Below are positions 1 through 8,960 of a stretch of 36,442 bases of DNA, in pieces. The notes beneath the pieces were generated by a model. That model did no database searches. It was not told the origin of the DNA and saw only the letters and a program-made list of their open reading frames with translations. The DNA is from Lingula anatina (lineage: Eukaryota; Brachiopoda; Lingulata; Lingulida; Lingulidae): contig NW_019775533.1 in the NCBI RefSeq assembly GCF_001039355.2, positions 87,748-124,189 of the forward strand, written 5' to 3'. How positions within the stretch are numbered: position 1 is the first letter of the stretch; every line of letters starts with the position of its first letter. The position numbers and the translations under genes were made by a program.

Positions 1-843
1 AGTACAGGCAGCAGTAGGTTAATGGAGTGTCACTGCAGAGACAGTGTAAAGACATTGTGATGTCATAGTACAGGCAGCAGTAGGTTAATGGAGTGTCACT
101 GCAGAGACAGTGTAAAGACATTGTGATGTCATAGTACAGGCAGCAGTAGGTTAATGGAGTGTCACTGCAGAGACAGTGTAAAGACATTGTGATGTCATAG
201 TACAGGCAGCAGTAGGTTAATGGAGTGTCACTGCAGAGACAGTGTAAAGACATTGTGATGTCATAGTACAGGCAGCAGTAGGTTAATGGAGTGTCACTGC
301 AGAGACAGTGTAAAGACATTGTGATGTCATAGTACAGGCAGCAGTAGGTTAATGGAGTGTCACTGCAGAGACAGTGTAAAGACATTGTGATGTCATAGTA
401 CAGGCAGCAGTAGGTTAATGGAGTGTCACTGCAGAGACAGTGTAAAGACATTGTGATGTCATAGTACAGGCAGCAGTAGGTTAATGGAGTGTCACTGCAG
501 AGACAGTGTAAAGACATTGTGATGTCATAGTACAGGCAGCAGTAGGTTAATGGAGTGTCACTGCAGAGACAGTGTAAAGACATTGTGATGTCATAGTACA
601 GGCAGCAGTAGGTTAATGGAGTGTCACTGCAGAGACAGTGTAAAGACATTGTGATGTCATAGTACAGGCAGCAGTAGGTTAATGGAGTGTCACTGCAGAG
701 ACAGTGTAAAGACATTGTGATGTCATAGTACAGGCAGCAGTAGGTTAATGGAGTGTCACTGCAGAGACAGTGTAAAGACATTGTGATGTCATAGTACAGG
801 CAGCAGCAGATTAATGTAGTGTCACTGCAGAGAAAGTGTAAAG
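1..843. repeat. 66-bp satellite array, about 12.8 units
   Basis: Twelve consecutive 66-bp units start at 1, 67, 133 and so on to 727, and I see no difference between them. A thirteenth, decayed unit runs from 793 to about 843. Each unit contains ctgcag and tgatgtcat. The array runs off the left edge, so its true length is unknown. Decayed pieces of the unit (for example acagtgtgatgtcataa near 970) continue to about 1050, suggesting an older fringe. It lies in the intron upstream of the AK8 terminal exon. Confidence 0.97.
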
Positions 844-1099
844 TGATATAATGACACATAAGAGGCACTGTGAGGTCCCTGTTCTGTGAGTCACCCAAAA
901 TTTGGAATTATTGTGATAACAATTCTTTGTGGTGTTTTGTAATGAAAGTGTTATGAATGTCACAAATGATACAGTGTGATGTCATAATAAAGTCAGTGAT
1001 ATGCCAGAAAAGAGACTGATGTCAATGCAGTAGACAGTTTGAGCAGAAACATTTGATGAAATAACTATTAAAGCGCTTTACTCATAATAACAATTGTGA

Positions 1100-1136
1100 T
1101 ATTTATTATTATTATTATTATTTTTATTATTATTAA
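1100..1136. repeat. (ATT)n microsatellite
   Basis: An interrupted att/tta run in the AK8 intron, about 120 bp before the splice acceptor. No other structure is visible between 1050 and 1250. Confidence 0.85.
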
Positions 1137-1252
1137 GTCATATACCAACCCTCTTTAATATGGATGGATTTTCTAAGTCATGCCAATGTTAATGGATAGC
1201 TGTATATATGTATATCATGTTTATATCAGTTAAATTTTATTTTCATTAATAG

Positions 1253-1574
1253 GGTGTTCTTCCTGGATGTTCCCAATGATTCTGTAATCGAGCGCCTAAC
1301 TCTGCGCGCCACCGACCCCATCACAGGAGAGCGTTACCACATGCTGTACAATCCTCCGCGCACACAGGAGGTGAAAGAGAGGCTGCGCAGGGCCCCCAAG
1401 GACTCTCCCGAGGAGGTCCAGAAGAGGCTAGGGGCTTATCAGGCCTTTGTGGACGAACTGACGGATTACTATGTGGACGCCCAGCACGTGAACGCAGACC
1501 AGGACCCCCACACTGTGTTTGAGTGTCTGGAGAGCATGATGGTGAACCCTATACCACAGAGGTTTGATGACTGA
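1253..1574 (+). CDS. AK8: Adenylate kinase 8, C-terminal coding exon (partial gene)
   Basis: This is the last coding exon of a gene whose earlier exons lie left of the window. It starts after the acceptor ...cattaatag (AG at 1251-1252), with one base completing a codon, then VFFLDVP and a stop at 1572-1574. About 106 residues are seen. They contain the hallmark nucleoside monophosphate kinase LID segment (R-x-x-D-P-x-T-G-E-R-Y-H, then NPP), followed by a helix-rich end (QKRLGAYQAFVDELTDYY) and a DQDPHTVFE motif near the C-terminus. This pattern matches the second kinase domain of AK8, as I recall the vertebrate protein, better than AK1, AK2 or AK5. AK8 phosphorylates AMP using ATP or GTP and is linked to cilia and flagella in vertebrates. 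The gene faces the minus-strand sushi gene tail to tail. Confidence 0.88.
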
Positions 1575-2029
1575 GAACATCATACATTATAAACTGTGCA
1601 TGAAATACATAGATTACAGATAATAGGGTCACATTGAGCCGTCCATGTTCTGTGAATATTTTTAAATTAGCTTCCCGTGGTGAAAACCACCACTATGACT
1701 ATGATCTTGTCATGGGTAAAAAAATTTTTTTTTTCATTTCTTTTTATGACATAAAAACCTATTTATTATTATTTTTATATCATTTGATGGGAAAGCTGTC
1801 TACAACTATTTTTCATACCGTGCTAAAACTTTCTGAATTTTTTGTCCTTCTTGAAATACTAAAATGAAAAAATTCATATTGTACATACATTTTCCAGTCT
1901 GAATGTAAGTAATAAATATGAAGGCTTTGAAGAGTCCTAAACCTGTGTCCTAAATGCTTGAAATGAGGTGATGCATTTATAATTGTATGTTTTTGTTGAT
2001 ACAACCACACTTGTGGTTTTGTAAATAAA
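1575..2029 (+). other. AK8: AK8 3' UTR with two candidate poly(A) signals
   Basis: AT-rich, non-coding sequence after the AK8 stop. There are AATAAA hexamers at about 1911-1916 and 2024-2029. The short ORFs here have no family resemblance. The second signal is the more likely end, because transposon-like sequence starts at about 2080. Confidence 0.55.
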
Positions 2030-2079
2030 GATCGACACAATATACAAGTATTAATTTGTGGAATATTTTTGTTGTTGCA

Positions 2080-2160
2080 GGCTTGTACCCAGCAATATCA
2101 GAGGGGGGGAGGGGGGATCTTTTTCTGAAAAAAACTCGTACCTTTTTAACCCCTTACTAG
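2080..2160. mobile_element. Fragment of a G-rich-ended short transposon
   Basis: Starts with caggcttgtacccagcaat, then a run of G, then tctttttctgaaaaa. The same order (CAGGCC.., AGCCAGCAATTTCAAA, G-run, CTTTTTCT) recurs at 11808 and 20171. No right end was found here, so I treat it as a partial member of that family. Confidence 0.45.
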
Positions 2161-2704
2161 TAGTTGACCTAGTACCTTGAGAAATGGCATTTTAGTTGAA
2201 GTTTCCTGCATTATAATTTAAGGACAATTTATTAAAGTATAGGGGATATGTATTCTTCTTGAAGAGACAAAAAAGAAAAATAAACAATGAAATCTGATGA
2301 AAAATTTGGACACATTTTGTTAAAGTGGCAAAAACTGTACATTTATAAAAACAAATTTATTGTCAGTTTTACAGAACATGAATGCATTTATGCCACATTG
2401 AATTACAAATGTGAAAAGCATATTTTTTATTTGACAACCAACATGAAAGCTACGAGGTATAATTTTATAACACTTTTTACACATACATGTACATACAATA
2501 ATTTATTTTACACATGCTTTACAAGTTAATGTATTCCTGTTAAAGTTAACTGAAGTATTTGAACTGGCCATCCCAATATTGCAAGTGAAGTTATCTACTT
2601 AATACAGGACACAAGCAGTAGCACATGTTCTGTATAATAGGGGTCAGAGTTTGCAAGCTGTACTGCAGTATGTGATATATGAAAAGCATGAGTGGATATC
2701 ACAT

Positions 2705-3182
2705 GCATGTACATTTTACAGGCAAGTGTTGTGTCTGAGTTTTACCAAGCCTTATTATCTTCTTTTTTTTAATGCCTGATACTGGCCTACCCAACTACCA
2801 GACTCCACACTGAATGATCCCGAATTCACCGGTAGATCGGACCAAACTACTTGTTTTCAAGGTGTGCGTCAGTAGGCATTTCACAGTATCATATCCCAAA
2901 CAAGTTTTGAGTGGTGATGCAATACTTTCCAACCCCGCTGAGAATCATCACTATCACATCACATACTAGGCAAGAGCGGTGTCACGTCTGATACTTCGAG
3001 ACTGATACTGATACACACCTTGAAAATGGGTAGCGTGATCCGATCTACAGGTGAATTCAAGATCATTCAGTGCCGGGTCTGGTAGTTGGGTAGGCCTGAA
3101 ACATGTACACTTTACAGGCAAGTGTTGTACCTCAGTTTTACCATGCCTAATTATCTTCTTTTTTTAATGCCTGATACTGGCA
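2705..3182. mobile_element. Foldback (inverted-repeat) element flanked by ~80-bp direct repeats
   Basis: The core at 2784-3096 has long imperfect inverted arms of about 85 bp. The left arm begins ggcctacccaactaccaga and the right arm ends tctggtagttgggtaggcc. The core is flanked by direct repeats of about 80 bp, 2705-2786 and 3100-3182. Both read tacaggcaagtgttgt and both end tgcctgatactggc. There is no coding capacity. The flanks look like an exceptionally long target-site duplication or an earlier tandem duplication. Confidence 0.75.
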
Positions 3183-3833
3183 TATGTACAGGTGTACACA
3201 AGATATGCCACACCTGGTCAATTTCCACGACATCCACTGTGGTTCAATACTGTGCCTGTTCAAAAGCATTATGTGACAACATTTAGAAATCAAATTTCAT
3301 AAGACAATTTAGCCTGTAAAACCTACTTGTTGCAGGATTGGTTGCCAATTCAATCAATCTTGGAACAAGTCCCCAAAAATATTAATTTTTCCCCACTATT
3401 TTCAAGGTGTCCAATATTTTTTGGTTCTTTAATAAATCCAAACATGACACAGTAAAGAGTTCCCATTCTGTTTCAACAAAGTAATGCTTCATGGCAAGAC
3501 TACAACAGAAATGTCATAGCAATTCAAGGCAAATACCAGTATTTGTATAAAACATGAATCAGTTTTACACTATTCAGTGAACAAAATATCCAATGCAACT
3601 CTATAAGAACACTTCTGGTTAGCAGCAGATATGTCCATTTAAAATTCTGAATCAGTAGATTTGAATGTTATATCCATTTCCTGACGTTTTATTCAACACA
3701 TCTAGATTGCAATCCAACAATTCTGCACGTCTTTTATGACTGTGATAATTGCCACTGTCCAGTTCTGAATTAATACAAGTTTTTCTTATCTGAAATCTAA
3801 GTTTTCAGTATTCATCACAGTCTTACACTTGTT
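3183..3833. other. Intergenic or 3' UTR sequence; no gene seen
   Basis: AT-rich sequence without coding signal on either strand. On the minus strand, AATAAA (tttatt at 3688-3693) is the most plausible poly(A) signal for the transcript that ends with the CCP exon at 4409. This would give a 3' UTR of about 0.7 kb that includes the minisatellite at 3835-4390. Confidence 0.4.
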
Positions 3834-3834
3834 C

Positions 3835-4390
3835 CATTGGGTCTCCGTACAATTCCTCATGACTGTCAAGTTCTCCATGAAGTCCTCATAACTATAAAGT
3901 TTTCCATGAGTCTTCATGACTATCAATCAAGTTCTCCATATGAAACTTTGTGACTATAAAATTCTCCACACAAATTCTCATGACAATCAAGCTCTCTCCA
4001 CAAGTCTTTGTGACTATCAATGAAGTTTTCCATCTGAGTCCTCATGACTATCAAGTTCTCTCCACAAGTCTTCATGACTATCAGTGAAGTTTTCCCTCTG
4101 AGTCCTCATGACTATCAAGTTCTCCATACAAGATCAAATGACTATCGTGCAAGTTTTCACAACTTTATCATTCAGGTTCTCCATATGAGTCCTCAAGCAT
4201 GACTATCAACTTCTTCATAAGAGTCCTCATGATTATCAAGTTCTCTGTACAACTCCTCATGACTTGTTATAGTCTCTCAATTAAATTCTCCATACAAGTC
4301 CTCATGGCTGCCAACTTCCCCACAAGACTCCTAATGACTATCAAGATCTTCATATAAGTCGTCATGACTATCAAGTTCTCATCTTGTCAT
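3835..4390. repeat. Degenerate minisatellite, unit about 30-36 bp
   Basis: About 16-17 diverged units built on tcatgactatcaagttctc plus a variable catacaagtcc part. Spacing varies because of small insertions such as an extra tcaa or tgaa. On the minus strand it starts about 20 bp after the stop codon at 4409, so it is probably transcribed as 3' UTR. It has stop codons in the adjoining frame. Confidence 0.85.
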
Positions 4391-4408
4391 CATGCTGGCC
4401 AGTCTTCA

Positions 4409-4611
4409 TCAAGAGGCAGTCATGCAGACTGGAAACTCCCTTGACCAATGTCCAGTTGTCAGGCACCTGGCACTGGTCCCTCCTCTCAGGACACGGCCAT
4501 GCTTACACCAGAAGGTCACTGTTGTGCCAGTGAGCACATGTCTTTTATATAGGTGTCTATAGCTAGAGCCTTTTATCTTCAGATGTTTGGATAACTTGGG
4601 GATCTTGCAAA
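4409..4611 (-). CDS. Terminal exon with complete CCP/sushi domain (CCP9)
   Basis: Acceptor ...ctataatttcag precedes 4611. Two bases complete a codon, then CKIPKLSK..., giving about 66 residues and TGA at 4411-4409. All CCP marks are present: C1 (CKIP), C2 (VTFWC) followed by KHG and L-R-G-G, C3 (ARC), G-H-W, and C4 (FPVC). Only four residues follow C4. It starts in phase 1, matching the phase-1 end of the Ig exon at 5500. Because a full module and a stop occur in one exon, this is the end of the Ig-containing transcript. It is too short to be included among minimum-length ORFs but is well supported by motif and splice signals. Confidence 0.8.
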
Positions 4612-5133
4612 CTGAAATTATAGAATATGTATGAATGTGATTGAATGAAAAGTTTGATGTTTGATGTACAAGATGTTTTATTTATGGGGCCTGAAAAAAA
4701 GTGTCTGACAAATGTTGTGTAAAGGTTTCAGATTATAACCACTAGTATATCCATGTTGCAGATATTCTAATTAATTTACTAAATATCACTGATGTAAAAA
4801 CATTTCAATAAGAAAATAAGTTTTACAAATAACATACATAATCTTCGTCTTTTTTCTTCAATTAAATCAGTTTGGCCGGTATCTAAGTTACTGGAAGTGA
4901 CTGAAAAAAAATACAAGAGTAAAAAAATTTAAATATCACATGATAACTACCTTTTTACATTTGGACTGATTAAAGTTTATGTTCCCCTCTAATATTACTA
5001 GTGAAATCTTCACATATTGAAACATATTCCTCAGGAAAAGTGTATTAAGAAGTCACCATTAACACAGATCCATATAGTTATAAGTTTCTGGTGATGCCTT
5101 AATTAGGGCAGTTTACTATATATTTATATATAT

Positions 5134-5178
<45 letters not shown>

Positions 5179-5499
5179 CTATACAAAAAATTAAAATCTG
5201 ATAATGATAGAATGTACATCAAATGTAAAGATTTCTGACAGGTTCCAGTCTCTGGCAGTTTAAACACCTTGACGTCAGACAATTTTAATTTTTTCAGACT
5301 GCCAAAACTAGGAAAGATAGAGTCCTGACATTTTCAGCATTTATTAAAAACATTTTCCTAAAATATGCCAGATTTCATTGCATATATCTCTGAAGTTATT
5401 GAACTTTGAAATAAAAGTAACATTTTTTGAGTCGCCCTTTATCTATATACAGCCCTACATATTTCAGCACTGTACTGTATCTGGCTTAAAAACACTTAC
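4612..5499 (-). other. Intron with a (TA)n palindrome
   Basis: Intron of 888 bp with donor GGTAAGTG at 5499 and acceptor at 4612. It holds an alternating TA tract at about 5117-5180, interrupted by ttt/aaa, that can fold on itself. No other element was seen. Confidence 0.65.
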
Positions 5500-6027
5500 C
5501 TATTACAGTAACTGCCATGTGGTCCATCTGACTTGTGGAGGATTGATGGACACAGCTGTAGATTCCAGAGTTATTTTTCTGGACATGTTTAAAAGTCAAT
5601 CTGAGCAGAGTGAATCCAGGTGATTTCACCCTGGGTTTTAAGCCATCCTCTGATATTGAGTTAGATAGTTTTACTTTTGTTATATCAGTAGCACCTTTGA
5701 TATTGAGTGACTCAGATAAGTTTGCTGATGTATAAACTCCCCCAGGGGTTTGCCAGTATAATTCTGCTTCTGTATTTATTGTATTATGTTTATAGATAGT
5801 GCAGTCAAATTGTATACTGGAGTTTTCTTCTAGATAGATTGAACCATTTTTCATAATTCTCATTTTTCCTTGAAGCAAGTGTAAAGATATGTTCTTTGGT
5901 ATGTCACTTCTCTTTTCTAAAACATAACTGGATATAGTGTTACTATTAAAGTTATTCCTGTCTTCTTTTTTCCATGACAAATTACTGGGTATTTTGTCTT
6001 CTGTAATCCAAGGAACTAAACTGAACC
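5500..6027 (-). CDS. Exon encoding a linker plus one Ig-like domain
   Basis: 528 nt, phase 1 to phase 1. The acceptor is ttactctcatttcag before 6027 and the donor is ATAG|GTAAGTG after 5500. The first ~75 residues (SLVPWITEDKIPSN onwards) are polar, rich in N-x-S/T glycosylation sequons, and contain a dibasic LEKRSD site. The remaining ~100 residues are an Ig-like fold: B-strand Cys in SSIQFDCT, C-strand Trp in ELYWQTPGG, and the F-strand signature NNSGIYSC (a D-x-G-x-Y-x-C variant), then a strand ending MAVTVI. An Ig domain directly before CCPs is the arrangement of Drosophila Hig. There is no in-frame signal peptide within the exon. It is either the C-terminal part of the LEV-9-like protein or the body of a separate downstream gene. 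Confidence 0.75.
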
Positions 6028-6258
6028 CTGAAATGAGAGTAATCACCACAGCTGTATATTTAATGCAATGTTGTTCAGAGGCAAAAGATCAATTTCTTGA
6101 AATTCAATGTCAATTTTTTGGATACCATTTAAAGTGTCTATTTTGCAGGCATTGTTCTGTGAGAGCAAGATTGTTACATAAAAAATAATTATGAGAATTC
6201 TTTTAACAATTACATGTACACAATTTTCATTCACAAATCACTTTCACTTAGAACTTAA
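6028..6258 (-). other. Short spacer: 3' UTR of the WAP-CCP gene, or intron to the Ig exon
   Basis: 231 bp between the stop at 6259 and the Ig acceptor at 6028. It contains ATTAAA (tttaat at about 6058-6063), a possible weak poly(A) signal, and no AATAAA. A frame running 6234-6043 encodes a signal-peptide-like hydrophobic stretch (KRILIIIFYVTILLSQNNA) but has no in-frame ATG. An ATG at 6230 is in another frame and reaches a stop after six codons. A phase-1 GT donor (GT at 6125-6124) could link this frame to the Ig exon. Which reading is real cannot be settled from sequence. Confidence 0.45.
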
Positions 6259-6453
6259 CTAAAACATTTTGACAAATCCACCTTTGGTATCTTCTGATTC
6301 AGCAAATCTTCTGAAACGTCTGTAGTATTTCCTCCATATGGTAGCAGGTGGTAACCATGGAAACTGAGGTAAGTTGGGGTGCTGGTCCATGACACACCTT
6401 GGTTTGATATCAGGGCTCCACATGCCTCCTATACAGGTGGCGCGGGTAGGACC
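6259..6453 (-). CDS. Second half of CCP8, basic tail and stop codon
   Basis: The acceptor is ctaactgttccag before 6453. The exon opens in phase 0 and encodes GPTRATC, GGMW and PRC, which supply C3, Trp and C4 of CCP8, followed by a 44-residue tail ending KGGFVKMF and TAG at 6261-6259. The tail is Pro/Trp-rich, then strongly basic (WRKYYRRFRRF), then acidic (AESED). The RRFRR cluster resembles a proprotein convertase site. An internal AAAG|GTGGAT (last exon base 6282) is a weak donor in phase 1 and would connect in frame to the Ig exon at 6027, removing only the last seven residues and the stop. Confidence 0.8.
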   Translation of the reverse strand, partial: GPTRATCIGGMWSPDIKPRCVMDQHPNLPQFPWLPPATIWRKYYRRFRRFAESEDTKGGFVKMF

Positions 6454-6890
6454 CTGGAACAGTTAGGAATTTCAAAACTGATTTATTATTTCTGGGAAGA
6501 AGCCACTGCACATTTTATATTATTGAGTTCCTTCCAAACTAATTACAACAGTTAGATTCCATTGTAATCATACTTAGTCTATTTTCTTCATAACAAATTG
6601 AATCCTTTAAAAACAGAATGAAAATGCAAAGCGGATGTCAATTCGATTGTTCAAAATGTCTTTTGCATCTAAATAAGAAAAAAAAACGCAATGGCCGGTA
6701 AAAAAATGAAAAAAAAAATAATTGATTAAAATAACTCATTGCCAATCACATATAAACTGTAGTCTTGATTTTCTGAGCTAATATCAGCAAATGGAAGGAA
6801 CAGAAAAACAGACCTTCAAGGGCCTGCCCCATCTTTATCTACGCTATGAAAAAATACAGAAAAAAGAAAAGAGACTCTTGCGCTCCCTAC

Positions 6891-7039
6891 CTCCAGCATG
6901 GATCCCCTGTCACATTGGAACTCTATCTGCTGTCCCTGTCCTATCTGTGTCACATAGGGTCTGTAGTCGTACTTGCCAATGTAACCGACCAGGAGTATCC
7001 TGCCATACTGCAGAGAACCCGGGTGTGGGCAATACACTA
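6891..7039 (-). CDS. First half of CCP8
   Basis: Encodes YCPHPGS...GQQIEFQC..GSMLE, supplying C1 and C2 of a CCP, and splices after GAG|GTAGGG in phase 0 into the exon at 6453. The C1-C2 spacing is long for a CCP (about 36 residues). The acceptor reads tctagtag, a NAGNAG-type tandem site, so the exon may start at 7039 or 7036 and differ by one amino acid. Confidence 0.82.
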
Positions 7040-7314
7040 CTAGACAATACCAGAACATGGTGAGAATTTCAACATAACTACAGCATGTGTATAATATGTG
7101 TATTGGATTTTTATTATGAAATGTTTTCTGATTAGAAAGAGCTTATTATGGATGCCAAAATCTAATTTATTTGATATGTTTATATGTAATTCAATATAAA
7201 TGATATCATGACAACAACACTATAGCTTGTATACAAGTTATGGTGTGTGGAAAAAACATTTTTATTTTAATTGAGGAATTTTATCATGGCACAAAGATTG
7301 TGCAGTGTACTCAC

Positions 7315-7488
7315 TCTCCGCGCAGTAAGGTATTCTTCCTCTCCATCTGCCGTACAAACACGTCATAAACTCATCATTTACGATACGAAATCCCATGTTA
7401 CAGGAGTAGCGAGCCAGCGAGCCATGGTTCATGTCAATGTAGCGCACAATTCCATTCTTGATGTCTCCAGGTCTTGTTGAGCAGTTCT
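7315..7488 (-). CDS. CCP7 (single-exon sushi domain)
   Basis: 174 nt, phase 1-1. It follows gtgctttcttttccag and ends GAGA|GTGAGT. The encoded module reads ENCSTRPGDIKNG...ARYSC..GF......MTC..GRW...IPYC, with four Cys, the conserved Trp, and the Gly-Phe after C2. A second copy of the same acceptor sequence lies 43 nt upstream, at 7532-7533. Confidence 0.9.
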
Positions 7489-7615
7489 CTGGAAAAGAAA
7501 GCACAATCTCAACAAACACAATTTTAACAGGCTGGAAAAGAAAACACAATCTCAACAAGCACAATTCATTTCTCTAAAAAAAAGAAAGCAATCTTATCTA
7601 GCACAATCCAGCAAG
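7489..7615 (-). repeat. Local duplication of the CCP7 splice acceptor
   Basis: On the plus strand, ctggaaaagaaa plus cacaatctcaacaa recurs at 7489-7524 and 7532-7567, with a degraded third copy near 7575-7615. The duplicated block contains the pyrimidine tract and AG of the CCP7 acceptor. Use of the upstream AG (exon start 7531) would add 43 nt, shift the frame, and reach an early stop. Confidence 0.8.
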
Positions 7616-7762
7616 CATTTTCACAGAATTTCTGGACTCTCAGACATAAGGTTGGGGAATCTGCATGACTTTTGGAAACCGATGCCAGATGCAATATGCT
7701 AAATATAAGTTTGAGATTGCCCCATGTAGCATGAGACACTTCCATCAATAAGCGCAACTTAC

Positions 7763-7942
7763 TAGGGATGCAGCTTGGCATATAGGACACAGTTCCATTA
7801 TAGCACACAGACTTGGTCTTGGTGTCATTCAAGGCATGTCCCTCATAACAAGCCAGTGTGAGCACTCTGCCGTGGTCTATTTTATCCCTCGGGCTGTAAC
7901 CATGAACTGTGCCATTGTCCAGGGTTGGCACAGGGCACCGCC
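7763..7942 (-). CDS. CCP6 (sushi domain lacking the usual Trp)
   Basis: 180 nt, phase 1-1, with acceptor ttgttatcttttccag and donor CCTA|GTAAGT. It encodes RCPVPTLDNGTVHG...VLTLAC.EGHAL.....SVC.NGTVSYMPSC. The four Cys and the NG after C1 are canonical. The near-invariant Trp between C3 and C4 is missing (NGTVSYMPSC), replaced by small or aromatic residues. Two NGT sequons are present. It is probably a functional but divergent CCP. Confidence 0.9.
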
Positions 7943-8336
7943 CTGGAAAAGATAACAAGGAAAATCACTTAGAGGGACAGTTCATGAAATACAGTGGTTT
8001 TAATTTGTCTTCAGCAGATTCTCTATGGGCTTTTGTTCCACATTGCTTGGCCTCATGCAAACTGCTATCTTCGGTAAATAATTAAGCAGAAGCAAATTTA
8101 AAGGCAACAAATGTCTCACTGAGTGTATCTGAAATATATTATCTAATTTCCACCAATCAAGAAAATGTTCAAATGTTGGAATTTTTTTTTTTTCTTCGAA
8201 ATTTTCAGTAAATGGGACATTATTATCAATCTCTAATGTTCCTTGTAGGTTTGGGAAGTAATATGTAAAATATGCACCTATAAACATATAAAAATAAAAG
8301 ATGTATAAGACCATGGGGTCTGCCGTGGTCACTTAC

Positions 8337-8425
8337 TCCAACAGTTAGGGATGGGTTCTGACCAGTTCCCCGTGTCCAGACACTGGGCCGAGACTGCCCC
8401 CTGCAGAGTCATTCCCTGATAGCAT
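8337..8425 (-). CDS. CCP5, second half
   Basis: 89 nt between acceptor tattcttttcag and donor TGGA|GTAAGT. It completes an AG|A Arg codon from the previous exon, then encodes CYQGMTLQG...AQCLDTGNWSEPIPNCW, giving C2, C3, Trp and C4. It begins in phase 2 and ends in phase 1. This CCP is one of only two in the gene split by an intron. Confidence 0.87.
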
Positions 8426-8960
8426 CTGAAAAGAATACAGCCCAGGGACACTCTTACTGAGAGCACAGAGATACATTATCATTTATCCCATCTCTGGTCT
8501 CATTTGTTATGATGGGTAGATAATATTAGAGCAGTATCTTAGTTACATATACAGGATTATTATTTACTCAGGACGGAAAAAAAGAAAATATTATACAGTT
8601 AACTTCTGTTCATGTTATTATCCATGTAAATAAAAATAAGGCACGGTTCTCAAATTTGTGAATATACACATGCTTCTTTTGTACCCTTCAAGCAAGGACT
8701 ATGCCAATTAGAATCAAGGGTTCAAAATAAGACTGACAACAGTAAAGTAGTAAACAGATCCAAAATGTATACTATTTTGTTTACATACAAAAATATACAA
8801 ATAAAGCTGGGAACATGAAAACATAATTCCTTTCATTCATTCCTCTGACCTTCATTTATCAACTTATTCAAACATTCAAACGAAACCAATAACACTGATG
8901 AATCAAAAAAAAAATAATAATAATAATAAATATATATATCCTTATCTGTCTCCATCTTAC

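Noticed and set aside
1-859. On the minus strand, one frame is open through the whole 66-bp array (22 codons per unit, Cys-rich), with an ATG at 859-857 and no stop before the left edge: at least 286 codons.
   Set aside because: The unit is an exact multiple of three, so any frame without a stop in one unit stays open in all. A 22-codon stop-free frame is expected by chance in roughly a third of frames. There is no splice, promoter or family evidence.
6425-6453. Stronger-looking donor AAG|GTGTGT inside the CCP8 exon (after IKP).
   Set aside because: It is in phase 2 and would remove the fourth cysteine of CCP8; no downstream acceptor in matching phase restores a CCP.
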